DNA of 64,000 bases from Methylobacterium aquaticum (GTDB taxonomy: Bacteria > Pseudomonadota > Alphaproteobacteria > Rhizobiales > Beijerinckiaceae), in assembly GCF_016804325.1 (NCBI RefSeq), contig NZ_CP043627.1, forward strand, positions 1 through 64,000, written 5' to 3'. The translations under genes were made by a program, and so were the position numbers. How positions within the stretch are numbered: the stretch's first letter is position 1; the number at the start of each line of letters is the position of its first letter. The notes under the pieces were generated by a model. The model saw only the letters and a program-made list of their open reading frames with translations, had not been told where the DNA came from and made no database searches. Shown in pieces: positions 18,028-28,619 of this stretch.

Positions 18028-18349
18028 GGGCTCGGCCTCCTCGGAGTGGCGGGCGGCGCGTCCCTGGCGCGTCACCCGGCGGGCGGCCGCCCTCACCCGA
18101 TGCGGGGGCGGACGCGCAGAGCCGGAGCGCCGGCAGGCTCGTCCGGGGCACCGGCAGATCGGCGCGGACGAGGCCGCGCGGCCATCGACGGCGCCCGACT
18201 GGACGCCCAAGCCGGCCATCCAAGCGATGCGGCGCCGGTTTCGTTCCCTCGGCCGACAGGCGCGATCGTCCGCGACCGGCGCGGGGCGAGGCCGAGCCCC
18301 ACCCCGGACGGCATCATGCGGTGTCCGGACGAATCGTCCGGAAACCGAA
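18028..18349. other. Intergenic stretch between the two phasin genes
   Basis: This 322-bp stretch contains no convincing gene, repeat or RNA. It should contain the promoter of the phasin-like gene at 18027 and the terminator of the phasin gene at 18350; neither shows an unmistakable signature. Confidence 0.45.
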
Positions 18350-18736
18350 TCAGGCCTTGGCCTGGGTCTTGTTCAGGTCGGCCTTGATCGACTCGGACAG
18401 GGTGGCGAATTCCTTGGCCTGGCTCTGCAGCGCGCTCATCTGGTTGCGCATGTACTCGCCCTGCAGCTCCAGGGCTTCCTTGACGTCGCGGGTGCGCACG
18501 AGCTTCTCGGCGAGGTCGAAGGTCGCGGAGGCGTGCTGCTCGGTATACTCGAAGCCGCGGGCCACGGCCGTCCCCATGCCGGTCTGCGAGGTCTGGGTCG
18601 AGGATTGCACGGTCTCGGCGAGCTTGCGGGCGGTGCCCAGGAAGGTGCCGAACGCCGTACGGGCGTTCTGCACGCCCTTCTCAGCGAAGTCGCGCATCTC
18701 GGTCGGGATCTCGAAGGGCTTCTGGGTGCTGCTCAT
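18350..18736 (-). CDS. Phasin family protein
   Basis: The 128-residue phasin is a helical surface protein of poly(3-hydroxybutyrate) granules. It reads FEIPTEMRDFAEKGVQNARTAFGTFLGTARKLAETVQSS, then GFEYTEQHASATFDLAEKLVRTRDVKEALELQGEYMRNQMSALQSQAKEFATLSESIKADL, the standard phasin_2 pattern of alphaproteobacteria. GGAGG precedes the ATG at 18736, and the longer frame to 18811 lacks one. Upstream are two TGC-N3-GCAG sites like those bound by the repressor PhaR, so expression probably rises when polyester accumulates. Confidence 0.93.
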   Translation of the reverse strand: MSSTQKPFEIPTEMRDFAEKGVQNARTAFGTFLGTARKLAETVQSSTQTSQTGMGTAVARGFEYTEQHASATFDLAEKLVRTRDVKEALELQGEYMRNQMSALQSQAKEFATLSESIKADLNKTQAKA

Positions 18737-18783
18737 GGGCGTGGCCTCCGGCTCGTCGCTACGCGCGCCGCCCTCGAGGATTT

Positions 18784-18816
18784 GTGCGACGCAGCAAATA
18801 CGATGCTGCAACGCAG
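18784..18816. promoter_or_regulatory. Tandem PhaR-like operator upstream of the phasin gene
   Basis: CTGC-AAC-GCAG at 18806-18816 matches the CTGC-N3-GCAG site reported for the alphaproteobacterial repressor PhaR. GTGC-GAC-GCAG at 18784-18794 is a second copy with one mismatch. The two centres are 22 bp apart, two helical turns, so two protein dimers could bind the same DNA face. They lie 48-80 bp upstream of the phasin ATG. The phaR gene is not in the window. Confidence 0.65.
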
Positions 18817-18984
18817 CGCGAGAGTCAACGCTTCGCGAGCCGAACGGCCTTGTCCGCCGGTCGGCCCGCGCTACGGCCTGGGATGGGGAGGCACGCGGCT
18901 CCGCCCTGTCGGCGTTCCCGCAGACCGCTGTTCCCGCCCAGCGTCACTTGATCCGACAGGCGAGACCGAAAGTGAAGAGTCTGA

Positions 18985-19201
18985 GAGCCTGTTTGATCGA
19001 CTCGAGCACTTGCTCCCACACACGACCTCATCCTGAGGTGTCAGTCGATTGAAAATCGACTGACCTCGAAGGAGGGCTCCAGAGACCACCGAGACTTCTG
19101 GAGCCCTCCTTCGAGGCTCCTTTCAGTCGCACCTCAGGATGAGGTTGCAAGAGGGAGGGAAAAGGTGGTTGCAGCTCAATTTTCGCAAGTCGAACAGGCT
19201 C
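18985..19201. mobile_element. Uninterrupted MITE copy, 217 bp
   Basis: The ends GAGCCTGTTTGA and TCGAACAGGCTC are near-perfect inverted repeats. The interior is the CTCATCCTGAGGTG palindrome (about 19026-19145) followed by GTTGCAGCTCAATTTTCGCAAG. The flanks are TGA on the left and TGG on the right, so a target duplication has at most decayed. It lies in the 652-bp gap between the divergent phasin and coiled-coil genes. Confidence 0.8.
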
Positions 19202-19388
19202 TGGGCTTCGGTGGCGCAGTCGTCGGTTGTACAGCGCGGCCGGTCACGATGCGTTAAGGTTTTCGGCGGCGAATCGCGGCAAGGCGGCGTTAACGAAGAA
19301 CCGTCATAGTCGCAGGCAATCGTGTTCCCGGGTTCGGGACATCCTCTGCCGCCGCGGCGGCCCTACGAGTACCTGACGAGGACTGCCG

Positions 19389-19796
19389 ATGCGCACCTTT
19401 CGGTTTCGCCTCCAACCCGCCGCCCTCGCGGCCGGCATCCTCGGCCTCGGCACGATGTCGGGCTGGGGCGCCTACGCCATCTCCTCGTCGGGCAAGGCCG
19501 CGCTCCGGACCCAGCTGGCGGAGGTCGAGGGCCAGCGCGACACGCTCGCCGCGCGCGTCAAGCAGTTCCAGGACGTCGAGGCCGAGCTGCGCGACCGCCA
19601 GGCCAAGATCGCCGCGGCCCGGGACGAGATCGCCCAGCTTGGCGTCACCCGCGACAAGGCGAAGGCGCAGCTCGCCGCCACCCAGCGCGATCTCGCCTCG
19701 CTCAACAAGCGGCTCGACCTGGCGAAGGACAAGGTGACCCAGACCGGCAGCATCACGCCGCCCGCAGGCGAGGCGGCCAAGAAGCCGGCGCGTTGA
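19389..19796 (+). CDS. Membrane-anchored periplasmic coiled-coil protein
   Basis: The 135-residue protein has an N-terminal signal anchor or signal peptide (MRTFRFRLQPAALAAGILGLG, then TMSGWGAYAI). The rest is a long charged coiled coil (RTQLAEVEGQRDTLAARVKQFQDVEAELRDRQAKIAAARDEIAQLGVTRDKAKAQLAATQRDLASLNKRLDLAKDKV). It resembles small envelope coiled-coil proteins but matches no named family. The ATG at 19389 has GAGGACTGCCG before it. The function is unknown; it is a single gene, convergent with the next one. Confidence 0.75.
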   Translation: MRTFRFRLQPAALAAGILGLGTMSGWGAYAISSSGKAALRTQLAEVEGQRDTLAARVKQFQDVEAELRDRQAKIAAARDEIAQLGVTRDKAKAQLAATQRDLASLNKRLDLAKDKVTQTGSITPPAGEAAKKPAR

Positions 19797-19802
19797 TCGG
19801 CA

Positions 19803-20153
19803 TCACGCCGGCACGAGGTCCACGGCGTGATCCCGCGGATGCTGGAGCGCCGTCTCGGCCTCGCGGCGCGACAGGCGCTCGACCAGGGCGGCCCAGCGCA
19901 TGCCCACTTCATGGTCGAGGGTGAGGCGCCCCGCCTCGTCGTAGCGGCGCCAGCCGCAGCGCGGCGCCCCGTCCGCCCCGATCTCGTCGTAGGTCTCGTA
20001 GCGCGCCACCAAGCGGTCGAGCCGGTCGTATTCCTGGTGGAACCAACAGATCCCGAACACCCGGCCGCCGCGGCCGAGCATTCCGGCGCTTTCCAGCCGG
20101 TGCTCGCCCGGGATGCGGAAGATGGTCTCGAAGGCGGGCGGCGCGCAGGTCAT
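19803..20153 (-). CDS. Conserved hypothetical protein, 116 residues
   Basis: The product reads MTCAPPAFETIFRIPGEHRL, then GRVFGICWFHQEYDRLDRLVARYETYDEIGADGAPRCGWRRYDEAGRLTLDHEVGMRWAALVERLSRREAETALQ. Composition and third-base bias look genuine, and GGAGATCCCCG precedes the ATG at 20153. No domain is recognised. Upstream, the AT-rich segment around 20300-20320 (TTAA-N7-TAAA) is a possible promoter and weakly resembles a CtrA box. Confidence 0.7.
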   Translation of the reverse strand: MTCAPPAFETIFRIPGEHRLESAGMLGRGGRVFGICWFHQEYDRLDRLVARYETYDEIGADGAPRCGWRRYDEAGRLTLDHEVGMRWAALVERLSRREAETALQHPRDHAVDLVPA

Positions 20154-20377
20154 CGGGGATCTCCGTCGCAGGGCTGTCGAGGGAGCGGCGCCGGAAACGA
20201 AGGGGCGCCCAGTCGAGATGGCAAGTCGAAAGGCCGGGTCGGCGCCGGGATCCGGCGTCGAGAGTCGCACTGTTCGGGGCATGTCCCCGAGGTCGCGCGT
20301 TAATTATTCCTAAACAATTTGTGCGCTGCAACCATCCGGGCGTCAAGCCCGGATGATTCGTCCGACTCCGATGGGGA

Positions 20378-21262
20378 TTACTGGCCCTTGGCGGCGATCG
20401 CCTCGGCCCAGGCGACCGAGCGGCGGGCCATCGGGATGTGCTGGCGCTCGAACATGCGGCCGTTGATCTGGATCGCGCCGCGCTTGGCGTTCTCGGGCCG
20501 CTCGTAGATCTCGATGACGGTGCGGGCGATCCTCACCTCGTCCTCGGTCGGCGCGAAGGCGGCGTTGGCCAAGGCCACCTGGCTCGGATGGATCAGCGTC
20601 TTGCCGTCGAAGCCGAGAACCCGGGCCTGCTCGCATTCCTCGCGGCAGCCGTCGAGGTCGGAGAAGTTGTTGTAGACGCCGTCGAGGATGGTCAGGCCCT
20701 CGGAGCGGGCGCCGGCGAGCGCCGTCATCAGCCACGGCATCATCGGGGCCCGGCCGGGCACGATCTGGGTCCAGGTGTCCTTGGCGAGGTCGTTGGTGCC
20801 GAGCACGAAGCAGGCGAGCCGGGTGCCCGGGTTGCGCCGGGCCGCCGCGATCGCCTGGATGTTGAGGATCGCCGCCGGGGTCTCGATCATCGCCCAGATC
20901 TTGATGCCGGGCGGCGCGTCGAGGGCCTCCAGCCGGTCGGCGATGTTCTCCAGCACCGCCGGGGAGGAGACCTTCGGCATCAGGATCGCGTCGGGCCCGG
21001 CCTCGATCGCGGCGCGCAGGTCGGCCTCGCCCCAGGGGGTCTGCGGCGCGTTGACCCGGATGATCAGCTCGCGGTCGCCGTAGCCGCCTTGGCGGACCGC
21101 GGCGCAGACCTGCTCGCGCGCCACGTCCTTGGCGTCGGGGGCGACCGCGTCCTCGAGATCGAGGATCAGCGCGTCGGCCGCGAGGCTGCGGGCCTTCTCG
21201 AGGGCGCGCAGGTTGGAACCCGGCATGTAGAGCACGCTGCGGCGGAGGCGGAGGTCGATCAT
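20378..21262 (-). CDS. CitE-like CoA-ester lyase (HpcH/HpaI aldolase family)
   Basis: The 294-residue protein is related to citrate lyase beta subunit and malyl-CoA lyases. It shows RRSVLYMPGSNLRALEKARSLAADALILDLEDAVAP (metal site), the arginine region LIIRVNAPQTPWGEADL, KIWAMIETPAAILN (metal-binding Glu) and FVLGTNDLAKDTW (metal-binding Asp). The C-terminal part LGFDGKTLIHPSQVALANAAFAPT is the family hallmark. It cleaves or condenses a malyl-CoA-like thioester; the exact substrate (malyl-CoA, methylmalyl-CoA or citramalyl-CoA) is not readable from sequence. Methylotrophs use such a lyase in the serine cycle, but there it is encoded with other serine-cycle genes; here the neighbours are nitrile hydratase genes. 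Confidence 0.88.
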   Translation of the reverse strand: MIDLRLRRSVLYMPGSNLRALEKARSLAADALILDLEDAVAPDAKDVAREQVCAAVRQGGYGDRELIIRVNAPQTPWGEADLRAAIEAGPDAILMPKVSSPAVLENIADRLEALDAPPGIKIWAMIETPAAILNIQAIAAARRNPGTRLACFVLGTNDLAKDTWTQIVPGRAPMMPWLMTALAGARSEGLTILDGVYNNFSDLDGCREECEQARVLGFDGKTLIHPSQVALANAAFAPTEDEVRIARTVIEIYERPENAKRGAIQINGRMFERQHIPMARRSVAWAEAIAAKGQ

Positions 21263-21351
21263 CGCGAAACGGTTCCCTTGCGGTCCGCCCCTGCTTACGG
21301 CAGCGCCCGATTGCGTTGCAACATAGGCGCGCAACCGGGTGCCGCAGGCCG

Positions 21352-21654
21352 TCACGCGCCGGGATCGTTCTCCAGGAGGATCGGCCGGCCGTGCGGCGTC
21401 GCGGCGGCCGCGCGGGCGAAGGCCGCGCGGCGCGCCGCCAGGGCTGACGGGTCGGTCAGGCCGCGCTCGGCGAGCAGGGTCTCGATCGTGTCGAGCCACA
21501 GGGCGTAATCGGCCGGGCGGTCGCCGGCCCGGCCCAGCGCCTGCGCCCAGTCCGACCAGGTGAACAAGCCGGCATCGTGCAGCGACACCACCAGGGCGAA
21601 GGTCTGCGCCTCCCAGGGGGCGGCGAAGACCGGGGGCTCGGGCGGGCGGCTCAT
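21352..21654 (-). CDS. Nitrile hydratase accessory (activator) protein
   Basis: The 100-residue protein resembles the beta-subunit-like activators (P14K, NhlE type) that deliver cobalt to nitrile hydratase: PPVFAAPWEAQTFALVVSLHDAGLFTWSDWAQALGR, then YALWLDTIETLLAERGL. Its ATG overlaps the nthB stop by four bases, so translation is coupled. It closes the nthA-nthB-activator operon. Confidence 0.9.
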   Translation of the reverse strand: MSRPPEPPVFAAPWEAQTFALVVSLHDAGLFTWSDWAQALGRAGDRPADYALWLDTIETLLAERGLTDPSALAARRAAFARAAAATPHGRPILLENDPGA

Positions 21655-22325
21655 GCGGCGGCGACCCGGGCGGGTTCGAGGTAGCTCTCGAAGGCGTTGA
21701 CCGAGACGGCGAGCCCCGGATCCGCGTCCTCGCCCCACAATTCGATTCCGGAGAACCGCACCGTGTAGAGCCATTGCGGCGCCTCGCCGGCGAAGGCGGC
21801 GTTGGAATCCGGGAAGACGAAGCCGCCATGAACCCGCTCGACCGTGCCGGTGCGGCCCCGCACGTAGCGCGGCAGGCGGGTGTGGCCGGTCGGGTTGACG
21901 ATCTTGGCCCGTACCTCGTCGCCGGGGGAAAAGCGCGCGGGCGTCGCCACCGGGCGGTCGCTCGGGAAGCCGCGGGAGAACAGCGGCGCCACCTCCTCGG
22001 CCTTGAGCACCCGGGCGACCGGGGCCGGCGGCGTCAGGGCGGCGCCCGCCGCCAGTTCGCCGGCCTCGACGAGGCCGTGCTGCCGGACCTGCTTCTCCAG
22101 GGCCCGGAACCAGATCCGGTAATAGCTGGAGGTCAGGTACTCGCCGGGCGGCAGCGATTCGCGGGCGGCGCGGCTGGCATCGAGGTTCCAGGTGCCGGTG
22201 AGCCCCATCGCCATCGCCATGGCGAAGACCCGCTTCTCCCAGGGAGCGTGGAACCAGGGCTCGTCCGCCTCCAGCCCCAGCGGGCCGAAGCCCTGCATGC
22301 CGCCGAGATCCTGTCCGCCGTTCAT
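21651..22325 (-). CDS. nthB: Nitrile hydratase beta subunit
   Basis: The 224-residue beta subunit starts [16 protein letters not shown] and continues [21 protein letters not shown], both hallmarks of the family. The C-terminal beta-barrel has [45 protein letters not shown]. With the alpha subunit it hydrates organic nitriles to amides in the cytoplasm. It overlaps nthA by four bases at its start and the activator gene by four bases at its end, a tightly coupled operon. Confidence 0.95.
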   Translation of the reverse strand: MNGGQDLGGMQGFGPLGLEADEPWFHAPWEKRVFAMAMAMGLTGTWNLDASRAARESLPPGEYLTSSYYRIWFRALEKQVRQHGLVEAGELAAGAALTPPAPVARVLKAEEVAPLFSRGFPSDRPVATPARFSPGDEVRAKIVNPTGHTRLPRYVRGRTGTVERVHGGFVFPDSNAAFAGEAPQWLYTVRFSGIELWGEDADPGLAVSVNAFESYLEPARVAAA

Positions 22326-22990
22326 GCGCGCACCACTTGGTCGGGGTTCAACGGGAGCCCGGTGCCGATCATCGAATCGCGGGTGATGAGGTCGGCGAGC
22401 GCCGCCTCGTCGAGGTGGTCGGTGCCGGGCGGGCGCATCGGCAGCACCATGTAGCGCAGCTCCGCGGTCGAATCCCAGACCCGGATCCGGGTCTCGGCCG
22501 GCAGCACCGTGCCGAACTCGGCGAGCACCCCGCGCGGGTCGATGACGGTGCGGGAGCGGTAGGGCGGCGACTTGTACCAGACCGGCGGCAGGCCGAGCAC
22601 CGGCCAGGGATAGCAGGAGCAGAGCGTGCAGACGACGACGTTGTGCTCGTCCGGCGTGTTCTCGACCACCACCATGTGCTCGCCGCCGCGCCCGCCGACA
22701 TCGAGCTCGCGCATCGCCGCGCTGCCATCCTCCAGGAGGCGGGCCTTGAAGGCGGGATCGACCCAGGCGCGGGCCACCACCCGGGCGCCGTTATGCGGCC
22801 CGACCTTGGTCTCATAGGTCTCGATCAGGGTGTCGAGGGCCGCCGGATCGACGTAGCCCTTCTCGACCAGGATCGATTCGAGGGCGCGCACCCGCAGGTC
22901 CATCGGCGACAATTCGCTGCCGTGCGGGTGATCGTGGTCGTGGTCGTGGTGATGATCGTGATGGTCGTGGCCATCGTGGTCGTGCGCCAT
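22322..22990 (-). CDS. nthA: Nitrile hydratase alpha subunit, cobalt type
   Basis: The 222-residue alpha subunit binds the catalytic metal. The claw motif is CTLCSC at residues 121-126; threonine at the second position is the feature of cobalt enzymes, while iron enzymes have serine. Two cysteines of this motif are oxidised to sulfinic and sulfenic acids in characterised enzymes. The N-terminus is unusual: residues 3-23 contain twelve histidines alternating with aspartates ([20 protein letters not shown]), which could hold cobalt before insertion. I chose the ATG at 22990; another lies at 23005. nthB and the activator follow with 4-bp overlaps. A SoxA-like gene lies 68 bp upstream in the same direction. 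Confidence 0.95.
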   Translation of the reverse strand: MAHDHDGHDHHDHHHDHDHDHPHGSELSPMDLRVRALESILVEKGYVDPAALDTLIETYETKVGPHNGARVVARAWVDPAFKARLLEDGSAAMRELDVGGRGGEHMVVVENTPDEHNVVVCTLCSCYPWPVLGLPPVWYKSPPYRSRTVIDPRGVLAEFGTVLPAETRIRVWDSTAELRYMVLPMRPPGTDHLDEAALADLITRDSMIGTGLPLNPDQVVRA

Positions 22991-23058
22991 GTCTGCCCTC
23001 CCCATGTCTGCCCTCCCTGAGCCGGGAGGATAAACGGGAGGCTCTCACGCCGCCACCG

Positions 23059-23862
23059 TCACGGACGCACGGCCGGGGTCTCGACGGCGAGGGGCGCGGC
23101 GCGCTGCATCAGGTAGAGGGTCAGTGCCACCGCCTCCGCCGAGCCGGGCGTGAACGGCTCGGCGCGCATGCCGGTGAGGCAATTGCGAAAGCGCCGCTCC
23201 AGCGAGCCGAGATCCTGCCATTCGAGCCGGTAGAGCGGATAGCCGGTCGGATGCCCCTGCGGGATCGTGGCCGCGCCGAGCCGCCGGCCGCGGTTCTCGT
23301 CGTGGCAGGCGGCGCAGGAGAAGCCGAGCTGGCCCATCGGCGTCGTGAACAGCCGCCGTCCCTCGGCCCGTGCCGGCGCGAGGCGGGCATCGTCCGGGGG
23401 CGCGATGGCGCTGCCCCGGGAGAGATGGCCGAGATACGCCGTGAGCGCCAGGAGGTCGCGGCCCTCCCGCGCCAGCGGCGTCGTACCCTGGTAGCGGGTG
23501 CGACAGAGATCGATCCGGCCCTCGATGTCGACCGGCCGGCCGGTCGCCGCGTCCCAGGCCGGGTAGCGGGCGGTCACGCCTTGCAGGGACGCCTCGGTGT
23601 GGCAACCGGCGCAGGCCGGGGCGCCGGGAGAGGGCGCCCGGGCGAACAGCTCGGCTCCGTCCTGCACCCAGAGCATGCCGGGATTGGCGGTGTCGTCGGC
23701 CTGCATCGCCCGGGTCTCGGGCGCCATCTCGTCGAAGCCGGAGCGTCGTTCGGCAGGGGGAATTTCAGCTGCTGCCGCCCCGCCGAGGAGCAGGCCTGCG
23801 AGGGCGAGGACGCTAAGGGCTTGGCGTCCTGGGGCGAATTCCAGAATCCCTTCTAGAATCAA
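23059..23862 (-). CDS. SoxA-like dihaem cytochrome c, start uncertain
   Basis: The product is an exported c-type cytochrome of about 267 residues. Two haem sites are CAGCH (residues 84-88) and CAACH (183-187), and the cysteine in RFRNCLTGMRAEPF (228) matches the conserved cysteine that ligates the second haem in SoxA of the thiosulfate-oxidising complex. ALSVLALAGLLLGGAAAAE is a signal sequence. No ATG or GTG is available in frame; the TTG at 23862 is the only start before the palindromic repeat 23870-24021 begins. The original 5' end may therefore have been altered by the repeat. No soxX, soxY, soxZ or soxB is in the window, so the role is open; it could instead belong to a related SoxA-type cytochrome family. 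Confidence 0.75.
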   Translation of the reverse strand: MILEGILEFAPGRQALSVLALAGLLLGGAAAAEIPPAERRSGFDEMAPETRAMQADDTANPGMLWVQDGAELFARAPSPGAPACAGCHTEASLQGVTARYPAWDAATGRPVDIEGRIDLCRTRYQGTTPLAREGRDLLALTAYLGHLSRGSAIAPPDDARLAPARAEGRRLFTTPMGQLGFSCAACHDENRGRRLGAATIPQGHPTGYPLYRLEWQDLGSLERRFRNCLTGMRAEPFTPGSAEAVALTLYLMQRAAPLAVETPAVRP

Positions 23863-23869
23863 GCGCGGG

Positions 23870-24021
23870 ATCCCCTCTCCCGAGTGGGAGAGGGGTAGGG
23901 GTGAGGGTGGCTCGGCTGCCGTGTAAAGCTGAGAGTGTTGAGCTGCCAGCACGATGGTTCGAGCTTTACATGGAAGCGTGTCACCCTCACCCCCGACCCC
24001 TCTCCCACACGGGAGAGGGGA
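23870..24021. repeat. Long inverted repeat, CCCCTCTCCCACACGGGAGAGGGG type
   Basis: Two arms of about 40 bp face each other: one (23870-23909) is rich in GGGAGAGGGGTAGGGGTGAG, the other (23982-24021) carries the complementary CTCACCCCCGACCCCTCTCCC. Each arm can itself fold on CTCTCCC and GGGAGAG. Between them TGTAAAGCT and AGCTTTACA form an inner hairpin. It separates the SoxA-like gene from dnaG and is non-coding. Confidence 0.7.
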
Positions 24022-24179
24022 GACGCGCCATTCTTTTTCCCGGACAGACCGACACCGTCCGAGGGCGAAGTTCCCATGCGCGAGGGGCTTCATGGCCGCC
24101 GTCATTCCCGATTCCACCGCGTTAGGACTCCGCTGACCAAGACGCGCTACAAGGCAGGTCCCTCGATCGGATCCCACCC

Positions 24180-26087
24180 TTGCGCTATCCCCCCCATCTG
24201 CTCGAAGAGATCCGCTCCCGCCTGCCGGCCTCCGAGGTCGTCGGGCGGCGCGTGCGCCTCAAGAAGGCGGGGCGGGAATGGCGCGGCCTGTCGCCGTTCA
24301 ACGCCGAGAAGTCGCCCTCGTTCTACGTGAACGACCAGAAGCAGTTCTACCACTGCTTCTCGTCCGGCAAGCACGGCGACATCTTCACGTTCCTGATGGA
24401 GACCGAGGGCGTCTCGTTCCCCGAGGCCGTCGAGCGCCTGGCCTCGGAGGCCGGGGTGGCCTTGCCCGCGCCGAGCGAGGCCTCGCGCGAGAGCGAGACG
24501 CGGCGGCGCGGCGCGCTCGAGGTGATGGAGCTCGCCTGCACCTTCTTCGAGGAGCAGCTGGCCGGACGGGCCGGGGGACGCGCCCGCGACTACCTCGCCG
24601 GCCGCGGGCTCGACGGCGAGATCGGCCGCACCTTCCGCCTCGGCTACGCCCCGCCCGAGCGCTACGGCTTACGCGACCACCTCGCCGCCCGGGACGTGCC
24701 GGCCGAGATGATGGTGGAACTCAACCTGCTCACCACCGGCGACGACATCAAGGTGCCGTTCGACCGCTTCCGCGACCGGGTGATCTTCCCGATCCGCGAC
24801 GTGCGCGGCAAGGTCGTGGCCTTCGGCGGCCGCGGCATGAGCCCGGACGCGAAGCCCAAATACCTCAACTCCTCCGAGACGCCGCTCTTCCACAAGGGGC
24901 GGATGCTCTACAACCACCATGCGGCGCGCAAGGCAGCCCACGACAAGGGCCGGGTGATCGCCGTCGAGGGCTATGTCGACGCCATCGCGATGACGCTCGC
25001 CGGGCACCCCGAAGTGGTGGCCTCGCTGGGCACGGCGCTGACCGAGGATCAGCTCGCGCTGCTCTGGCGCATGGCCGACGAGCCGATCCTCTGCTTCGAC
25101 GGCGACGGCGCCGGACGGCGCGCGGCCTACCGCGCCCTCGACGTGGCCCTGCCGGCGCTGCAACCGGGAAAATCGCTCCGCTTCGCCCTGATGCCCGAGG
25201 GGCAGGACCCGGACGACCTTCTGCGCACCGGGGGCCCGGGCGCCATCGACCGGGTGCTCGACGGGGCCCGGCCGCTCGTCGACGTGCTGTGGTCGCGCGA
25301 GACCGAGATGAGCCCGGTCGATACGCCGGAGCGCCGGGCCGGCCTCGCCCAGCGCCTGCGCGAGATCGTCAATGGCATCCGCGACGAGACCTTGAAGCGC
25401 TACTACCGCGACGACATCGAGGCCCGCCTGCGCGGGACGAGCCCCAATGGCGGCGGCCGGCGGGAGGGCGGGGCCGAGCGCCCGTACCGGGAGCGCACCC
25501 CCTTCGTGCCGCGCGGCCGCGGCGCCCCGCCGGCGCCGGTCTCGCCGCGGCTCACCGCCCGGGCGAGCCCGCTGCTCGCCCGCTCGTCGCTGTTCTCCGG
25601 CGGCTCGTCCTCGCGCGAGGCCCTGATCGTCGCCGCCCTCCTGGTCCATCCCGAATTGCTGGCCCGCGAGGCCGAGGAACTGGCCGAGGTCGAGTTCGAG
25701 GGCGCCGATGCCCGTTCGTTGCGCGGCGTGCTCCTCGATTTCGCGGCGGAGGGCGGGGCGAGCGACACGCGCTTCCTCGATGCCCGGCTGGAACGGGCCG
25801 GGCTCGCCGCGGCGGCGGGCCGCATCGCCGGCCTGGTGCGGCCCGGCGACCGCTGGGTGCTCGATCCGCATGCCGATCCGGTGCGGCTGGAGGACGCGCT
25901 TCGGCAGGCCGTGATCTTGCACCGCAAGGCCGGAACGCTACATAGCGAACTCCGGGCCGCCGAACGCGCCCTGGCGGAAGAGGAGAGTGAGGCGAATTTC
26001 GCCTGGCTGCGCGACGTGAAGACCCGCCTCTCCGTGGTGGCGGGCGCCGAAGCCGAGGCGGACGAGGCCCAGGAGGCCGAACCGTAA
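24180..26087 (+). CDS. dnaG: DNA primase
   Basis: The 635-residue primase makes RNA primers at the replication fork. The N-terminal zinc-finger domain reads LPASEVVGRRVRLKKAGREWRGLSPFNAEKSPSFYVNDQKQFYHCFSSGKHGDIF. The first zinc ligands of the textbook CPFH motif are replaced by SPFN (residues 38-41), a variant I recall as usual in alphaproteobacteria. The Toprim domain shows the glutamate of IAVEGYVDAI and the aspartates of CFDGDGAGRRAA. The C-terminal part (from about residue 460) is the DnaB-binding domain. The start is the TTG at 24180, giving the normal family beginning MRYPPHLLEEIRSRLP. rpoD follows 220 bp downstream, the classical macromolecular-synthesis order. Confidence 0.96.
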   Translation: MRYPPHLLEEIRSRLPASEVVGRRVRLKKAGREWRGLSPFNAEKSPSFYVNDQKQFYHCFSSGKHGDIFTFLMETEGVSFPEAVERLASEAGVALPAPSEASRESETRRRGALEVMELACTFFEEQLAGRAGGRARDYLAGRGLDGEIGRTFRLGYAPPERYGLRDHLAARDVPAEMMVELNLLTTGDDIKVPFDRFRDRVIFPIRDVRGKVVAFGGRGMSPDAKPKYLNSSETPLFHKGRMLYNHHAARKAAHDKGRVIAVEGYVDAIAMTLAGHPEVVASLGTALTEDQLALLWRMADEPILCFDGDGAGRRAAYRALDVALPALQPGKSLRFALMPEGQDPDDLLRTGGPGAIDRVLDGARPLVDVLWSRETEMSPVDTPERRAGLAQRLREIVNGIRDETLKRYYRDDIEARLRGTSPNGGGRREGGAERPYRERTPFVPRGRGAPPAPVSPRLTARASPLLARSSLFSGGSSSREALIVAALLVHPELLAREAEELAEVEFEGADARSLRGVLLDFAAEGGASDTRFLDARLERAGLAAAAGRIAGLVRPGDRWVLDPHADPVRLEDALRQAVILHRKAGTLHSELRAAERALAEEESEANFAWLRDVKTRLSVVAGAEAEADEAQEAEP

Positions 26088-26307
26088 GACGCGGATTCGT
26101 GACGGAATCGTCCTGGTGCGGCGTTGCGCGTCACGCGCGGCTTGCGGCTTGCGTCGGGACTAGTTAACGGCAAGTCGGTCGATTGGCTTGCACATTTGCG
26201 TGAGATCTGGGGCGGCTCGTGCGCCGCCGGACGAGACATCACGGTGCCGGCACGGCGGGAGTCTCCCCCGCCCGGGCACTGCCGACACCGGGAAGCATAG
26301 GCTGAGC

Positions 26308-28305
<1,998 letters not shown>

Positions 28306-28327
28306 GCTTCGACATTCGATCGGACGA

Positions 28328-28366
28328 GAAGGCCCGGGAGGCGACCGCCCCCGGGCCTTCTTCGTT
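28328..28366 (+). terminator. Rho-independent terminator of rpoD
   Basis: GAAGGCCCGGG (28328-28338) pairs perfectly with CCCGGGCCTTC (28350-28360), with a further GGC-GCC stem in the loop, followed by TTCGTTA. It lies 23 bp after the rpoD stop and touches the 3' end of the convergent DUF2798 gene. Confidence 0.85.
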
Positions 28367-28619
28367 ACGGCATCGGCGCCACGATCCGCGCCACGGCGCG
28401 GCGCACCAGCGGCAGGACGAGCAGCAGGGTCGGGAAGGCGACGAGCCAGGAGAAGCCCCAGGCCCGCGGCCAGTGCCACAGCGCCTCGGGGGTCGGCCCG
28501 AGGGTGAGCAGGGTCGCGAGACCTGAGACGATGCAGGTCATCATCACCGACAGGAGGAACGCGGTGACGAGCGGTGCGGCGGAAGCCGGCAGGCGACGGA
28601 ATGAGGTTAAGGACAGCAT
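28365..28619 (-). CDS. DUF2798 family small membrane protein
   Basis: The 84-residue protein has two predicted transmembrane helices (PLVTAFLLSVMMTCIVSGLATLL and GFSWLVAFPTLLLVLPLVRR) joined by TLGPTPEALWHWPRAW, the pattern of the DUF2798 family found in many proteobacteria. The function is unknown. The start is the ATG at 28619; the ribosome-binding site is weak. It converges on rpoD. Confidence 0.82.
   Translation of the reverse strand: MLSLTSFRRLPASAAPLVTAFLLSVMMTCIVSGLATLLTLGPTPEALWHWPRAWGFSWLVAFPTLLLVLPLVRRAVARIVAPMP

Noticed and set aside
20300..20320. TTAA-N7-TAAA as a firm CtrA site
   Set aside because: It has one mismatch to TTAA-N7-TTAA, only AT-rich context, and an unknown downstream gene; too weak to list as a feature.
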